Positions 1 through 9,604 of a DNA stretch of 33,624 bases are shown piece after piece. The position numbers and the translations under genes were made by a program. This DNA is from Candidatus Omnitrophota bacterium. GTDB taxonomy: Bacteria; Omnitrophota; Gorgyraeia; Zapsychrales; Zapsychraceae. The DNA lies in assembly GCA_029261065.1 (NCBI GenBank), contig JAJDCB010000009.1, positions 1 through 33,624 of the forward strand, in the 5' to 3' direction. How positions within the stretch are numbered: the first letter of the stretch is position 1; each line of letters opens with the position of its first letter. Under the pieces are notes generated by a model, which was given only the letters and a program-made list of their open reading frames with translations, made no database searches and was not told where the DNA came from.

Positions 1-1295
<1,295 letters not shown>

Positions 1296-1296
<1 letters not shown>

Positions 1297-2465
1297 CAGC
1301 GCACCTTAACAATCTTGGCGCCAGGATAATAGTAACTTAGAATTTCATTAAACTTGTAACGTTGTCGCGCCATCTCGGCAGCTCCCCATTGGCACATCCC
1401 CACACCATGCCCCCACCCCTTTCCTCTCACATCAAAATAATAACCCTTCATTTCAATATCAAAGAAATTACTTTTGATAAAATTAGGCCCAACAATTAAC
1501 CGAAAATCCTTCGCCTTTACCTTCTTTTGCTTGCCATCTCTTGATGTTATCAATATATTTTTAACACGCCCACTCTTTGTGTGATCCAAAATTTCAATCG
1601 TCTTTATAAGACCAATGTTATGCCCTGCTTTTATAAGCTTCTCTTGCACATCCGAAGATTTAAAGTTTTTTTTCCATCCCTTAGCTGTATACGGAGCTCG
1701 CTTACAGTATTCACATCGCTGTCCTGACAAAGGAGCCAAATCATGCTTCCATAACTCTCCGGCATCTTCTGTATCTCCAGCACACGTTGAATGAAAATAG
1801 GCCGGTAATATTTTTGATTGATACTTAAGATACATCCCCTTCGTTTTCTTAGCAGCTAAATTCGTTCGATACCGTTCCGCACTTTTCCCGCCATAAACTT
1901 GTGAATAAATATCACTGCTCACATCATAATCAAGCTCTTTGTTTTCTTGACGTTGATATAAGGCATAAGAACGGGTGGCAACGGCTTGTGCTTTAATCAC
2001 TTCTATGGGCCAACGATGCGAAACCTCATGATACAACACACCATGCACATAACGTTCCAAATCCAAAACATTGACGAATAGCATCTTCTTCTTTTTAACA
2101 ATCACATCCATCATGCCACGGTATCTTTTTTGTTTTCCTCCTCTATAAACAGATAAATCTTTACTCATCACAATTCGAAGTTTGTTGGTAGGGAAAAACG
2201 ATTTGCCAATGTAAATGCCCTTATCATGAAAAAGGGCTCGTGATTTCTTAAAGTTACGACTTGCGGCTAACTCTCGATCTGTATTTAAATCCAAAATCCT
2301 GTATTTCCCTCGGATCGAAAGTACAACATCATCGGCCTGCTTTACAATGGCCACCCTTATCATATTTTCATCTACAGGCTTTTGCTTTGAAATATCCAAG
2401 GCAGAGGCCATCGAGACAATTAAAAATGAAGCGGCTAAAACAAATTGTGTTATTTTTGATGCCAT
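1296..2465 (-). CDS. spoIID: SpoIID/LytB-family peptidoglycan hydrolase
   Basis: The 389-residue protein has an N-terminal hydrophobic signal segment (about residues 5-22, with a plausible cleavage after MASA) and a SpoIID domain. The core YHEVSHRWPIEVIKAQAVAT (145-164) contains the Glu (E155) that corresponds to the catalytic Glu of Bacillus SpoIID, a lytic transglycosylase. A cysteine-containing block (CAGDTEDAGELW, then CEYC) and the C-terminal signature GWGHGVGMCQWGAAEMA (350-366) complete the family pattern. It should therefore be exported and cut glycan strands in the cell wall. Homologues are common in non-sporulating bacteria, so the gene does not indicate sporulation. Its start overlaps the DUF2905 gene by 16 bases and its end overlaps queA by one. 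The order ruvB, DUF2905, spoIID, queA, tgt resembles arrangements known in Clostridia. Confidence 0.9.
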
Positions 2466-2665
2466 AAGTATAAAACAAGACTTAATACAATACTAATTAG
2501 TAAACATGTTGTTAAGGGAAAATATACGCGAAAGTTTTCTTTCTCAATTAAGATATCGCCTGGAAGCCTTCCTATTCCCGGTATTTTTCCAAAAAAGTAT
2601 AAACCTATACCAATCGCAACTAACAAAAGACCGCCTACAATACAAACCTTTGCTATATCTTCCAT
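2450..2665 (-). CDS. DUF2905 family small membrane protein
   Basis: This is a protein of about 71 residues with two hydrophobic segments (near residues 3-24 and 48-68). Between them lies the family-typical stretch FGKIPGIGRLPGDILIEKEN. DUF2905 proteins are small predicted inner-membrane proteins of unknown function, so no role is assigned. The coding frame extends upstream to a TTG at 2686. However, a perfect GAGGTG Shine-Dalgarno at 2672-2677 sits 6 bases before the ATG at 2665, the third of three consecutive ATG codons, making that the best start; 2668 and 2671 are the alternatives. The gene follows ruvB by 33 bases and overlaps the start of spoIID by 16. Its constant pairing with ruvB or queA clusters in other bacteria is positional and says little about function. 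Confidence 0.85.
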   Translation of the reverse strand: MEDIAKVCIVGGLLLVAIGIGLYFFGKIPGIGRLPGDILIEKENFRVYFPLTTCLLISIVLSLVLYLWHQK

Positions 2666-2671
2666 CATCAT

Positions 2672-2677
2672 CACCTC
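2672..2677 (-). promoter_or_regulatory. Shine-Dalgarno site fixing the DUF2905 start
   Basis: GAGGTG on the minus strand lies directly before three in-frame ATG codons at 2671, 2668 and 2665. Spacing of 6 bases favours the ATG at 2665 over the upstream TTG at 2686. Confidence 0.7.
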
Positions 2678-2698
2678 ATGAGACAAGAAAACATCTTC

Positions 2699-3733
2699 TT
2701 AAATCAAACCTTCTTGAACCTTATTATTCTTTGGGGAGGGATCCTTCATGTGTCTTACAGACAGAGGTGTGAGTTCACGACCACGTTGTGTGCGTTTTAG
2801 AAAACCAATTTTTAAAAGATAGGGCTCAACAACATCAACAATGGTATCGACCTCTTCATTAAGTGTTGCTGCCAAGGCCTCCACACCAACAGGGCCGCCT
2901 TTATAATGTTCATGGATGAGTTTAATCAATCGTCGATCGCAATCATCCAATCCTTTTTCATCAATACCGAGTGAGCGCATCGCTTGATTAACCACGTCTT
3001 GATCAATATCACCATCTGGCATTTTAACTTGTGAAAAATCGCGCACACGACGCAATAAACGATTGGCAATACGCGGTGTTCCTCTCGCGCGAGACGCAAT
3101 AGCAAATGCGGCCTCTTGACTCAAAGTTACATTTAATTTTTGACTTGAACGTAAAATGATCCGACTTAATACCTCAGGGCTATAAAATTCAAGATGATGA
3201 AAAATACCGAATCGATCCCGTAAAGGAGCTGCTAACAAACCACTACGCGTTGTTGCTCCAATCAGGGTAAAGGGTTTGAGATTAAAATTAATGGTTTTAG
3301 CATATGGCCCTTTATCCACGATAAAATCAATCTTAAAATTTTCCATGGCGGGGTATAAAAATTCTTCAACAGGCTTTGATAAGCGATGAATTTCATCGAT
3401 AAAAAGGACATCACCTAACTCAAGATTTGTAAGAATCCCGATGAGATCACCTGCTCTTGTAATGGAAGGACCTGATGTAATAGCAATACGCGCTCCCATT
3501 TCATGGGCAACGATATTAGCAAGCGAAGTCTTACCTAATCCTGGCGGACCTGAGAAGAGCATATGTTCAACAGGCTCTTTGCGCAGTTTGGCAGCTTCAA
3601 TCGAAACGCGTAGATTATCAACAAGTTCGTCTTGGCCAATAAATTCTTGAATATTGGCTGGACGCAAAGACAGACTATAGACTTGGTCTTCATCTGTTTC
3701 TTGGTTAAAAACAATTCTTTTCTTCTCATCCAT
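2699..3733 (-). CDS. ruvB: Holliday junction branch migration ATPase RuvB
   Basis: RuvB is the hexameric AAA+ motor that drives branch migration of Holliday junctions with RuvA. From the ATG at 3733 it has 344 residues, the normal size. It shows Walker A GPPGLGKTS (62-70), Walker B DVLFIDEIH (108-116), the sensor region GATTRSGLLAAPLRDRFG (159-176) and the C-terminal winged-helix region with GGPVGVEALAA and TQRGRELTP. A GTG two codons upstream (3739) is an alternative start, and no strong Shine-Dalgarno discriminates between them. The gene follows scpA by 18 bases. Neither ruvA nor ruvC, the usual partners, is adjacent here, so they must be encoded elsewhere if present. Confidence 0.97.
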   Translation of the reverse strand: MDEKKRIVFNQETDEDQVYSLSLRPANIQEFIGQDELVDNLRVSIEAAKLRKEPVEHMLFSGPPGLGKTSLANIVAHEMGARIAITSGPSITRAGDLIGILTNLELGDVLFIDEIHRLSKPVEEFLYPAMENFKIDFIVDKGPYAKTINFNLKPFTLIGATTRSGLLAAPLRDRFGIFHHLEFYSPEVLSRIILRSSQKLNVTLSQEAAFAIASRARGTPRIANRLLRRVRDFSQVKMPDGDIDQDVVNQAMRSLGIDEKGLDDCDRRLIKLIHEHYKGGPVGVEALAATLNEEVDTIVDVVEPYLLKIGFLKRTQRGRELTPLSVRHMKDPSPKNNKVQEGLI

Positions 3734-3751
3734 AAGCACAACACTTTTTTG

Positions 3752-4501
3752 TTAGGAATTTGACTCGGTAGGGGCAATATTCTCGTTATTGCGCATCAAT
3801 TCAATATCAGAAAAAGGTTTCTTCTGAATGGCTTTTATTTCTTTTAAACGAATAAGTTCTAAGACAGCCAAAAATGTAACAATAGCCTCCACTTTTGTTT
3901 TGGTATTCGCAAAAAGAGCTCTTATTGTGATTTGAGATTGATCAATCAAATGATGTAAGATATCGTGAATCTTTTGTTCAACAGTATATTCTTCTTGAAC
4001 AACTTCGTGTAACACTTCTTCTGGGGTGCGTTTTAGAGCATCTGAAAGAGCTGTTATAAGATCGAACAAACTTGCATCAAAATAAACCTCTTTCGCTTCT
4101 TCTTTTAACTTCTTTGTCTCCTCTTCGTCACTCGCTCGTGAGAAGAAGTCTTTGCGATATTGTTCTTTTTCATGCAAGGATTCTGCAATTTCTTTAAATT
4201 TTTTATACTCTTGAAGCCTTCTGACAAGCTCATCTTTAGGATCAATTTCATCTTCCTCAAGTTCAACGGGGTCAGGGGGCAACAACATGCGAGACTTAAT
4301 TTGCATCAATGACGCGGCCATAACAAGAAACTCACCAACGACCTCTAAATCGAGCATCTTCATCATTTCAATATATTGCATATATTGCTCGGTGATCTCA
4401 GCGATAGAAATATCTGTAATATCTAAATCATTCTTCTTGATTAAAAACAGCAACAAATCAAGAGGACCTTCAAAAATTTCTAATTTGATTTTATAGTTCA
4501 A
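3752..4501 (-). CDS. scpA: Segregation and condensation protein A (ScpA kleisin)
   Basis: ScpA is the kleisin subunit that bridges SMC heads and recruits ScpB in chromosome condensation. The 249-residue protein has the canonical N-terminus FEGPLDLLLFLIKKNDLDI (residues 9-27) and the motif FLVMAASLMQIKSRMLLP (58-75), which mark the SMC-neck-binding helical domain. An acidic, charged middle section follows, and a C-terminal winged-helix segment ends in VTFLAVLELIRLKEI. The start is most likely the TTG at 4501: AGGA lies 5 bases upstream and the protein begins exactly where the family does. The gene comes 23 bases after trpS. scpB, which usually follows scpA directly, is not here; ruvB is next instead. 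Confidence 0.95.
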   Translation of the reverse strand: MNYKIKLEIFEGPLDLLLFLIKKNDLDITDISIAEITEQYMQYIEMMKMLDLEVVGEFLVMAASLMQIKSRMLLPPDPVELEEDEIDPKDELVRRLQEYKKFKEIAESLHEKEQYRKDFFSRASDEEETKKLKEEAKEVYFDASLFDLITALSDALKRTPEEVLHEVVQEEYTVEQKIHDILHHLIDQSQITIRALFANTKTKVEAIVTFLAVLELIRLKEIKAIQKKPFSDIELMRNNENIAPTESNS

Positions 4502-4524
4502 AGCTATCCTTTTTTTGCTATGTC

Positions 4525-5505
4525 TTAGCCAAAAACAACGCCGCGCACCTCTTCTAAAGTCTTCTGTGCGATCTGACGAGCCTTTTGTTTACCGGCTTCT
4601 AATATATCACGGATCTTGTTTTTGTCTTCGATTAATTTAGCTCTCTTTTCTCTAATTTCTTTTAACTGTTCTGTAATCTCTTGGGACAAAATTTTCTTAC
4701 AATCAGAACATCCCTTTTCTGCCTTACTACACCATTGATAAACATCCTTAGTCTGTTGGGGTGCAAAAACATTATAATAACTGTACACATTACATTCCTC
4801 AGGATGACCTTTATCTGTCAGTTTAATCCTTTTTGTGTCTGTAATCATCACTTTGGATTTTGAAGCAATCTGCTCAGGGGTATCCGATAGATTGATAGCA
4901 TTATTATAACTTTTACTCATCTTTCGTCCATCAAGACCTAAAAGTCTAGGTGTCTCAGTTAAAATCGCTTCACAATCTTCAAAAATTTCTTTTTTAAAAA
5001 TATGATTAAATCGGCGAGAAATCTCTCGGGTAAGCTCTAAATGAGGCAACTGATCTTCACCAATAGGCACAGCATTTGCTTTATACAACAATATATCAGC
5101 AGCTTGAAGAACAGGATAACCTAAAAACCCGTAAGTTTGCAGGTCTCTTGTCTTTATTTCTCTTAATTGTTCTTTATAGGTAGGATTTCGCTCTAACCAT
5201 CCAAGAGGTGTAATGCAGGAAAACATCATTTGCAGTTCTAAATGTTCAGGCACCTGAGATTGAACAAAAATGATTGATTTCTCAGGATCAATCCCACAAG
5301 CTATCCAATCGGCAGCCATCTCTATAACGTTATCTTTGATTTCAAGAGACTGCTCATACTCACCCATCAGCGCATGCCAATCAACGATACCAAAAATACA
5401 TTTATGTTCTTTTTGAAGGAGAAGCCAATTATGAAGAGCACCAACGAGATGTCCTAAATGAAGTTTTCCTGTAGGACGCATGGCGCTAAAAACGGTCTTT
5501 TTCAT
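4525..5505 (-). CDS. trpS: Tryptophanyl-tRNA synthetase, with an Fe-S-type cysteine set
   Basis: This class I synthetase charges tRNA-Trp. The 326-residue protein has the HIGH-type motif HLGH (17-20), the KMSKS loop (195-199) and the TrpRS motif GEDQLPHLELTR (149-160). In the anticodon-binding half there are four cysteines, C238, C259, C266 and C269, spaced C-x20-C-x6-C-x2-C. Thermotoga-type TrpRS carries a [4Fe-4S] cluster on a very similar C-x22-C-x6-C-x2-C pattern near the anticodon site. A bound cluster here is therefore plausible but inferred. The gene follows infB by 12 bases, where many bacteria have rbfA. No Shine-Dalgarno is evident, and the ATG at 5505 gives the standard MKKTVFSAMRPTG start. 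Confidence 0.97.
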   Translation of the reverse strand: MKKTVFSAMRPTGKLHLGHLVGALHNWLLLQKEHKCIFGIVDWHALMGEYEQSLEIKDNVIEMAADWIACGIDPEKSIIFVQSQVPEHLELQMMFSCITPLGWLERNPTYKEQLREIKTRDLQTYGFLGYPVLQAADILLYKANAVPIGEDQLPHLELTREISRRFNHIFKKEIFEDCEAILTETPRLLGLDGRKMSKSYNNAINLSDTPEQIASKSKVMITDTKRIKLTDKGHPEECNVYSYYNVFAPQQTKDVYQWCSKAEKGCSDCKKILSQEITEQLKEIREKRAKLIEDKNKIRDILEAGKQKARQIAQKTLEEVRGVVFG

Positions 5506-5517
5506 ATGAGGAGAGGT

Positions 5518-7881
5518 TTATAACTTTTGAGCTATCGATTCTATTTCGTAAGCTTCGATGATATCGCCAACCTTGTATTTATCAAATCCTTCTAATGTGA
5601 TACCGCATTCCATTCCTTCATTAACATCTTTGACATCTTCTTTAAATCGCTTTAAAGAAGAAATTTTTCCAGTATGAACAACTTCATCTTCACGCATAAT
5701 ATCCACACTTGCCTTACGATGAACTTTTCCCTTCGTGACATAACAACCAGCTACAAATCCTGAACGAGAAAGCTTAAATACTTCGCGGATTTCGATACGA
5801 CTTATAAATTTTTTGTTTACCTTCGCATCAAGCAATCCTTCTAAAGCATTTCGCATATCGTTGACGGCATCATATATAATGCGATATTCGCGGATATCAA
5901 CGGGATCTTTCTCAAGTTCTTCTTTTGCTCTTGGACCAATACCGACATGAAAAGCAATAATAATAGCATTAGAGGCCACGGCCAATAAAACATCTGAGGC
6001 ATTAACATCACCTACCCCAACGTGAATAAATCTAACCTTAACTCTGTCGCTTGGAATTTTTTCTAAAGAGTCTTTAAGCGCCTCAAGAGATCCTTGCACG
6101 TCAGCTTTAACAATGACATTTAACTCTTTGATGGATCCTTCTTGAATTTGTGAATACAAATCTTCTAATGTTAATTTTTGTGTGGCATACAAACGCTTGT
6201 CTTTTATCTCTTGCGTACGACGTACTGTAATCTCACGCGCCTGCTTTTCATCATCAACAACATAATACATCTCACCAGCCTCAGGAACACCAGGCAAGCC
6301 TAAGACTTCTACAGGCATTGAAGGTCCTGCTTCTTTGACTAATCTTTTATGATCATCAAACATAGCCTTAATTTTTCCATAATGAGGACCAACAACAACC
6401 ATATCACTTTCTTTTAAGGTTCCACTTTGAACAATAAATGTCGCTACAACACCTTTTCCCTGACTAAGATGAGCCTCTACAACAAGGCCTAACGACTTTT
6501 TATCTGCGTTTGCCTTTAGTTCTAACATCTCCGATTCTAACAAAATCATTTCTAAGAGTTTATCAACCCCTTCACCTGTCATAGCCGAAACACCCACACA
6601 CACTGTATTTCCACCCCAATCTTCGGACGCTAGATTAAGTTCTGAGAGCTGCTTTTTGACTTTGTCTAAGTCTGCATTCGGACGATCAATTTTATTTAAA
6701 GCAACAATAATAGGAACGTCAGCAGCCAAAGCATGATCAATCGCTTCTTTGGTTTGAGGCATGATACCTTCATCAGCGGCAACAACCAGCACAACTAAAT
6801 CTGTAATGTGTGCCCCTCGTCGTCTCATCGCAGTAAAGGCTTCGTGACCAGGCGTATCTAAAAACGTAATCCGTCCCCGTTCAATATTGACCGAATACGC
6901 GCCCATATGCTGAGTGATCCCACCATGTTCTTTATCTGTAACTTTTGATTTTCTAATTTTATCTAAAAGAGAAGTTTTACCGTGATCAACATGCCCCATA
7001 AACGTAACAACAGGTGCGCGAGAGGTAAGAAGACTCTCATCTTCCTCTTCCTGTTTGTGGCCCTCAATGATCTGCTCTTCTTGCGTTTTAATTTTAGCTA
7101 GATTAAAACCAAACTCAGGAGTTAGCTTTTCAACGACATCACGATCTAAAGCTTGATTGATATGAGCAAAAACACCCATTTTCATTAAAAATTTAAGAAC
7201 AGCGCTCGATCTTTGACCAATCTTAAGACTAAAGTCTTTTACAGTAATCGGAACTTTAATTTCAATATCTGGTAAACTTTCATCGCGTGGAACACTTGAC
7301 TCTTGATCAGAAGAACCTGCCGTATCATCACTGGTTATACCACCAGATTGTGGTACTTGTTGCGCTGCTGTAGCACTGCTCTCATCAGAAGCTCCAGGTG
7401 TCGCATGAGTTCTATTTGGAGTAGATTTTCTACGTTTTCGAGCTAAAGGCTTTAAAGTTATAACCGGCTCATTACTAATTTTTTTCTTTTTACGAATAGG
7501 TTCTTTGGGCTTTTCTTCTTTATCTTTCGGGGTGGCCGTTTTTTTCGTTGTTGCCTTAGCTTCTACTACTGTCTTTTCTTTCGTATCAGTTGCTTTAGCA
7601 GCTTTTTTCTTAGTGGTCGCTTTCTTAACAGGTTCTTTTGCTTTCTCTTTTTTATCAACAAGCGTTTCTTTCTTAACAGCCTTTTTCTTGGTTGTAACCG
7701 TTGATGCTTCCTTTTTTGTTGTTGAGTCCTTACCTTTCTTATATTCACTTCGTAATACAGAAATAACAACAGCATTAAGCTCTTGCTTACTGTCGATGGA
7801 CTTAAGTTTAAGAGCTTTAAGCGTTGTTAAAATATCTTTACTTGTGGTATTTAATTCTTTAGCTAATTCTGATACTTTCAT
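5518..7881 (-). CDS. infB: Translation initiation factor IF-2
   Basis: IF-2 is the GTPase that places initiator fMet-tRNA on the ribosome and promotes subunit joining. The 787-residue protein opens with an IF2_N module (MKVSELAKELN, 1-50). A low-complexity Lys/Ala/Thr-rich linker follows (about 50-150), then a Ser-rich stretch and a second IF2_N-like region (about 210-255). The G domain has G1 GHVDHGKT (296-303), GGITQHMGA (320-328), G3 DTPGHEAF (342-349), G4 NKID (396-399) and SAMTGEG. Domains II to IV complete a normal C-terminal half ending in YKVGDIIEAYEIE. It lies 23 bases after nusA in the classic rimP-nusA-infB order. The antisense strand of the linker gives a long hydrophobic open frame that is only a compositional shadow. 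Confidence 0.98.
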   Translation of the reverse strand: MKVSELAKELNTTSKDILTTLKALKLKSIDSKQELNAVVISVLRSEYKKGKDSTTKKEASTVTTKKKAVKKETLVDKKEKAKEPVKKATTKKKAAKATDTKEKTVVEAKATTKKTATPKDKEEKPKEPIRKKKKISNEPVITLKPLARKRRKSTPNRTHATPGASDESSATAAQQVPQSGGITSDDTAGSSDQESSVPRDESLPDIEIKVPITVKDFSLKIGQRSSAVLKFLMKMGVFAHINQALDRDVVEKLTPEFGFNLAKIKTQEEQIIEGHKQEEEDESLLTSRAPVVTFMGHVDHGKTSLLDKIRKSKVTDKEHGGITQHMGAYSVNIERGRITFLDTPGHEAFTAMRRRGAHITDLVVLVVAADEGIMPQTKEAIDHALAADVPIIVALNKIDRPNADLDKVKKQLSELNLASEDWGGNTVCVGVSAMTGEGVDKLLEMILLESEMLELKANADKKSLGLVVEAHLSQGKGVVATFIVQSGTLKESDMVVVGPHYGKIKAMFDDHKRLVKEAGPSMPVEVLGLPGVPEAGEMYYVVDDEKQAREITVRRTQEIKDKRLYATQKLTLEDLYSQIQEGSIKELNVIVKADVQGSLEALKDSLEKIPSDRVKVRFIHVGVGDVNASDVLLAVASNAIIIAFHVGIGPRAKEELEKDPVDIREYRIIYDAVNDMRNALEGLLDAKVNKKFISRIEIREVFKLSRSGFVAGCYVTKGKVHRKASVDIMREDEVVHTGKISSLKRFKEDVKDVNEGMECGITLEGFDKYKVGDIIEAYEIESIAQKL

Positions 7882-7904
7882 AAAATAACTTATCTTTCTT
7901 TTAT

Positions 7905-9128
7905 CTATAGTTCGTTAACTTCATCAATCAACTTCTGAGCTTTAACTTTGCCCAGTCCTTTGATTTGCGTTAATTCCTTCACACTTGATTTCGCAATTTT
8001 TTCTATGGAATCATACCCTGCATTGGTCAATTCAACAAGCAATTTTTCTCCTACAGAAGATAAGCTTGCTAAAGGACTATCTGCAGGAGCTTCCTCTGAA
8101 GCCTTCTCCTCTTGTGGGCTCTCTTTATCCGCTTGGGCTTTTTCTTCAGCTTCGACCTCTTCTAGCATTTCCTTTTGGAGCTCTTCCCATTGCTCAAAGG
8201 AGAATATATCTAATTCCCAACCAACCAATTGACTGGCTAACCTTACATTCTGGCCGTGACGACCAATGGCTAGTGAAAGTTGATCATCAGCGACAATGAT
8301 ATTCGCTTTTTTATCGTCATTATCCACCTGAATTTGTGAAATTTCAGCAGGAGATAACGCGGCTTGAATATATTCCTTAATATCAGCAGCATAACGGACA
8401 ATGTCGATTTTCTCCCCTTGAAGTTCTGAGACAATATTTTTAACACGAGAGCCTCTCATCCCTACACAAGCTCCAACGCAATCTACCCTTTCATCTTTAG
8501 AGTAAACAGCTATTTTTGTGCGCTCTCCAACATCACGCGCAATAGCTTTAATTTCAACAATTCCTTCAAAAATCTCTGGAACTTCTAGTTGAAAAAGGCG
8601 CTTAACAAAATTTTTATGTCCACGTGAAAGAATAACTTGCGGGCCTTTATTCTCCCGTTTAACATCCAACACATAGGCGCGTACTCGATCACCTTGTTGA
8701 AATTCTTCTTTGTTAGATTGTTCTTTTCTTGGAATAAAACCTTCTGTCTTGCCAAGATCTATAATGATGTTGCCACGCTCAAATCGATACACGCTACCAC
8801 TAATAATCTCGCCAATACGAGCCTGATACTCCGTATAAACAACGTCCTTCTCAGCCTCTCTAATTTTTTGTATCACAACTTGTTTTGCCGTTTGCGCCGC
8901 GATACGACCAAACTCACTTGATCGAATTTCAGTCTCGCCGGCATAAGCTGTTAGTTTCCCTGACAAAGGATCTAGAACAACCCGCACATCTTCTTCTTTA
9001 TCTACTGTCCATAACTTTTTAGCCGCTGATGCAACCGCAGCCTCAACCGCCTCTATAAGAATTTCTTTGGCTATTCCCTTATCTCGTTCTAACTGTTCCA
9101 ATATTCCCATCAATTCACTACTTGGCAT
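7905..9128 (-). CDS. nusA: Transcription termination/antitermination factor NusA
   Basis: NusA binds RNA polymerase and nascent RNA to control pausing, termination and antitermination. The 407-residue protein contains the N-terminal polymerase-binding domain (1-105), an S1 domain (about 108-180, beginning GEIISGSVYRFERGNIIIDLG), and tandem KH domains with VDCVGACVGMRGSRVKNI and LAIGRHGQNVRLASQL. It ends with an acidic Glu/Ala-rich linker (about 315-350) and a C-terminal helix-hairpin-helix repeat with IKGLGKVKAQKLIDEV. The acidic tail before the HhH segment may act as a flexible tether; that is inference. The ATG at 9128 has a good AGGAAGGG Shine-Dalgarno upstream. It lies 18 bases after rimP. 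Confidence 0.97.
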   Translation of the reverse strand: MPSSELMGILEQLERDKGIAKEILIEAVEAAVASAAKKLWTVDKEEDVRVVLDPLSGKLTAYAGETEIRSSEFGRIAAQTAKQVVIQKIREAEKDVVYTEYQARIGEIISGSVYRFERGNIIIDLGKTEGFIPRKEQSNKEEFQQGDRVRAYVLDVKRENKGPQVILSRGHKNFVKRLFQLEVPEIFEGIVEIKAIARDVGERTKIAVYSKDERVDCVGACVGMRGSRVKNIVSELQGEKIDIVRYAADIKEYIQAALSPAEISQIQVDNDDKKANIIVADDQLSLAIGRHGQNVRLASQLVGWELDIFSFEQWEELQKEMLEEVEAEEKAQADKESPQEEKASEEAPADSPLASLSSVGEKLLVELTNAGYDSIEKIAKSSVKELTQIKGLGKVKAQKLIDEVNEL

Positions 9129-9146
9129 CTCATTACCCTTCCTTTT

Positions 9147-9602
9147 TTATATTTCTTGAATCGCTTTATTAATCGTTTTAAACGGAATTTCTATTTCGAC
9201 TTCCTTTACCTTGATAACAACACATTCATCTAAAGATTTTACAATCACACCAAGATGTTCAAGTTTATCATTTATTTTTTCATTCAAATAAAACCGTACT
9301 TCTCGAGAAACCACTCTATTAAAATCTTTGGTGTTTGTTAACGGTCTATCTATTCCCGGTGAAGAAACTTCAATGCTATACGGACTATCAATAATACTGT
9401 TTTCTTCTAAATATCGAGAAATTTGTTTATTAACCGAGCTACATTCATCGGCAATTATTCCACCAAGCGGCCTGTCAGCAATAATCTGAACTAAGATGAA
9501 TTCATTTATTGGCTTTAAATTAAACTCAACTAATTCCAGCTTATCTTCTTCCAACACCTTTAATAAAAAAGGCTCAATTTGTTCTCTAATCTCTTCCAAC
9601 AT
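9147..9602 (-). CDS. rimP: Ribosome maturation factor RimP
   Basis: RimP assists maturation of the 30S subunit. The 151-residue protein is normal in size. It carries the conserved block SPYSIEVSSPGIDRPL in its N-terminal half (roughly residues 93-108) and a C-terminal Sm-like beta-barrel segment (GVIVKSLDECVVIKVKEVEIEIPF). The start ATG at 9602 is only two bases after the proS stop. No strong Shine-Dalgarno is visible, so translation is probably coupled to proS. nusA and infB follow, the standard operon order in most bacteria. Confidence 0.95.
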   Translation of the reverse strand: MLEEIREQIEPFLLKVLEEDKLELVEFNLKPINEFILVQIIADRPLGGIIADECSSVNKQISRYLEENSIIDSPYSIEVSSPGIDRPLTNTKDFNRVVSREVRFYLNEKINDKLEHLGVIVKSLDECVVIKVKEVEIEIPFKTINKAIQEI

Positions 9603-9604
9603 TT

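Noticed and set aside
7566-7775. Minus-strand Arg/Lys/Leu-rich frame of 69 codons within infB
   Set aside because: An out-of-frame shadow of the same low-complexity linker, with no independent start signal.
7505-7888. Long plus-strand open frame (127 codons) encoding a very hydrophobic protein
   Set aside because: It is antisense to the Lys/Ala/Thr-rich linker of IF-2; the complement of lysine-rich codons automatically reads Phe/Val/Ala. No ribosome-binding site or promoter was seen, and infB on the other strand is certain.
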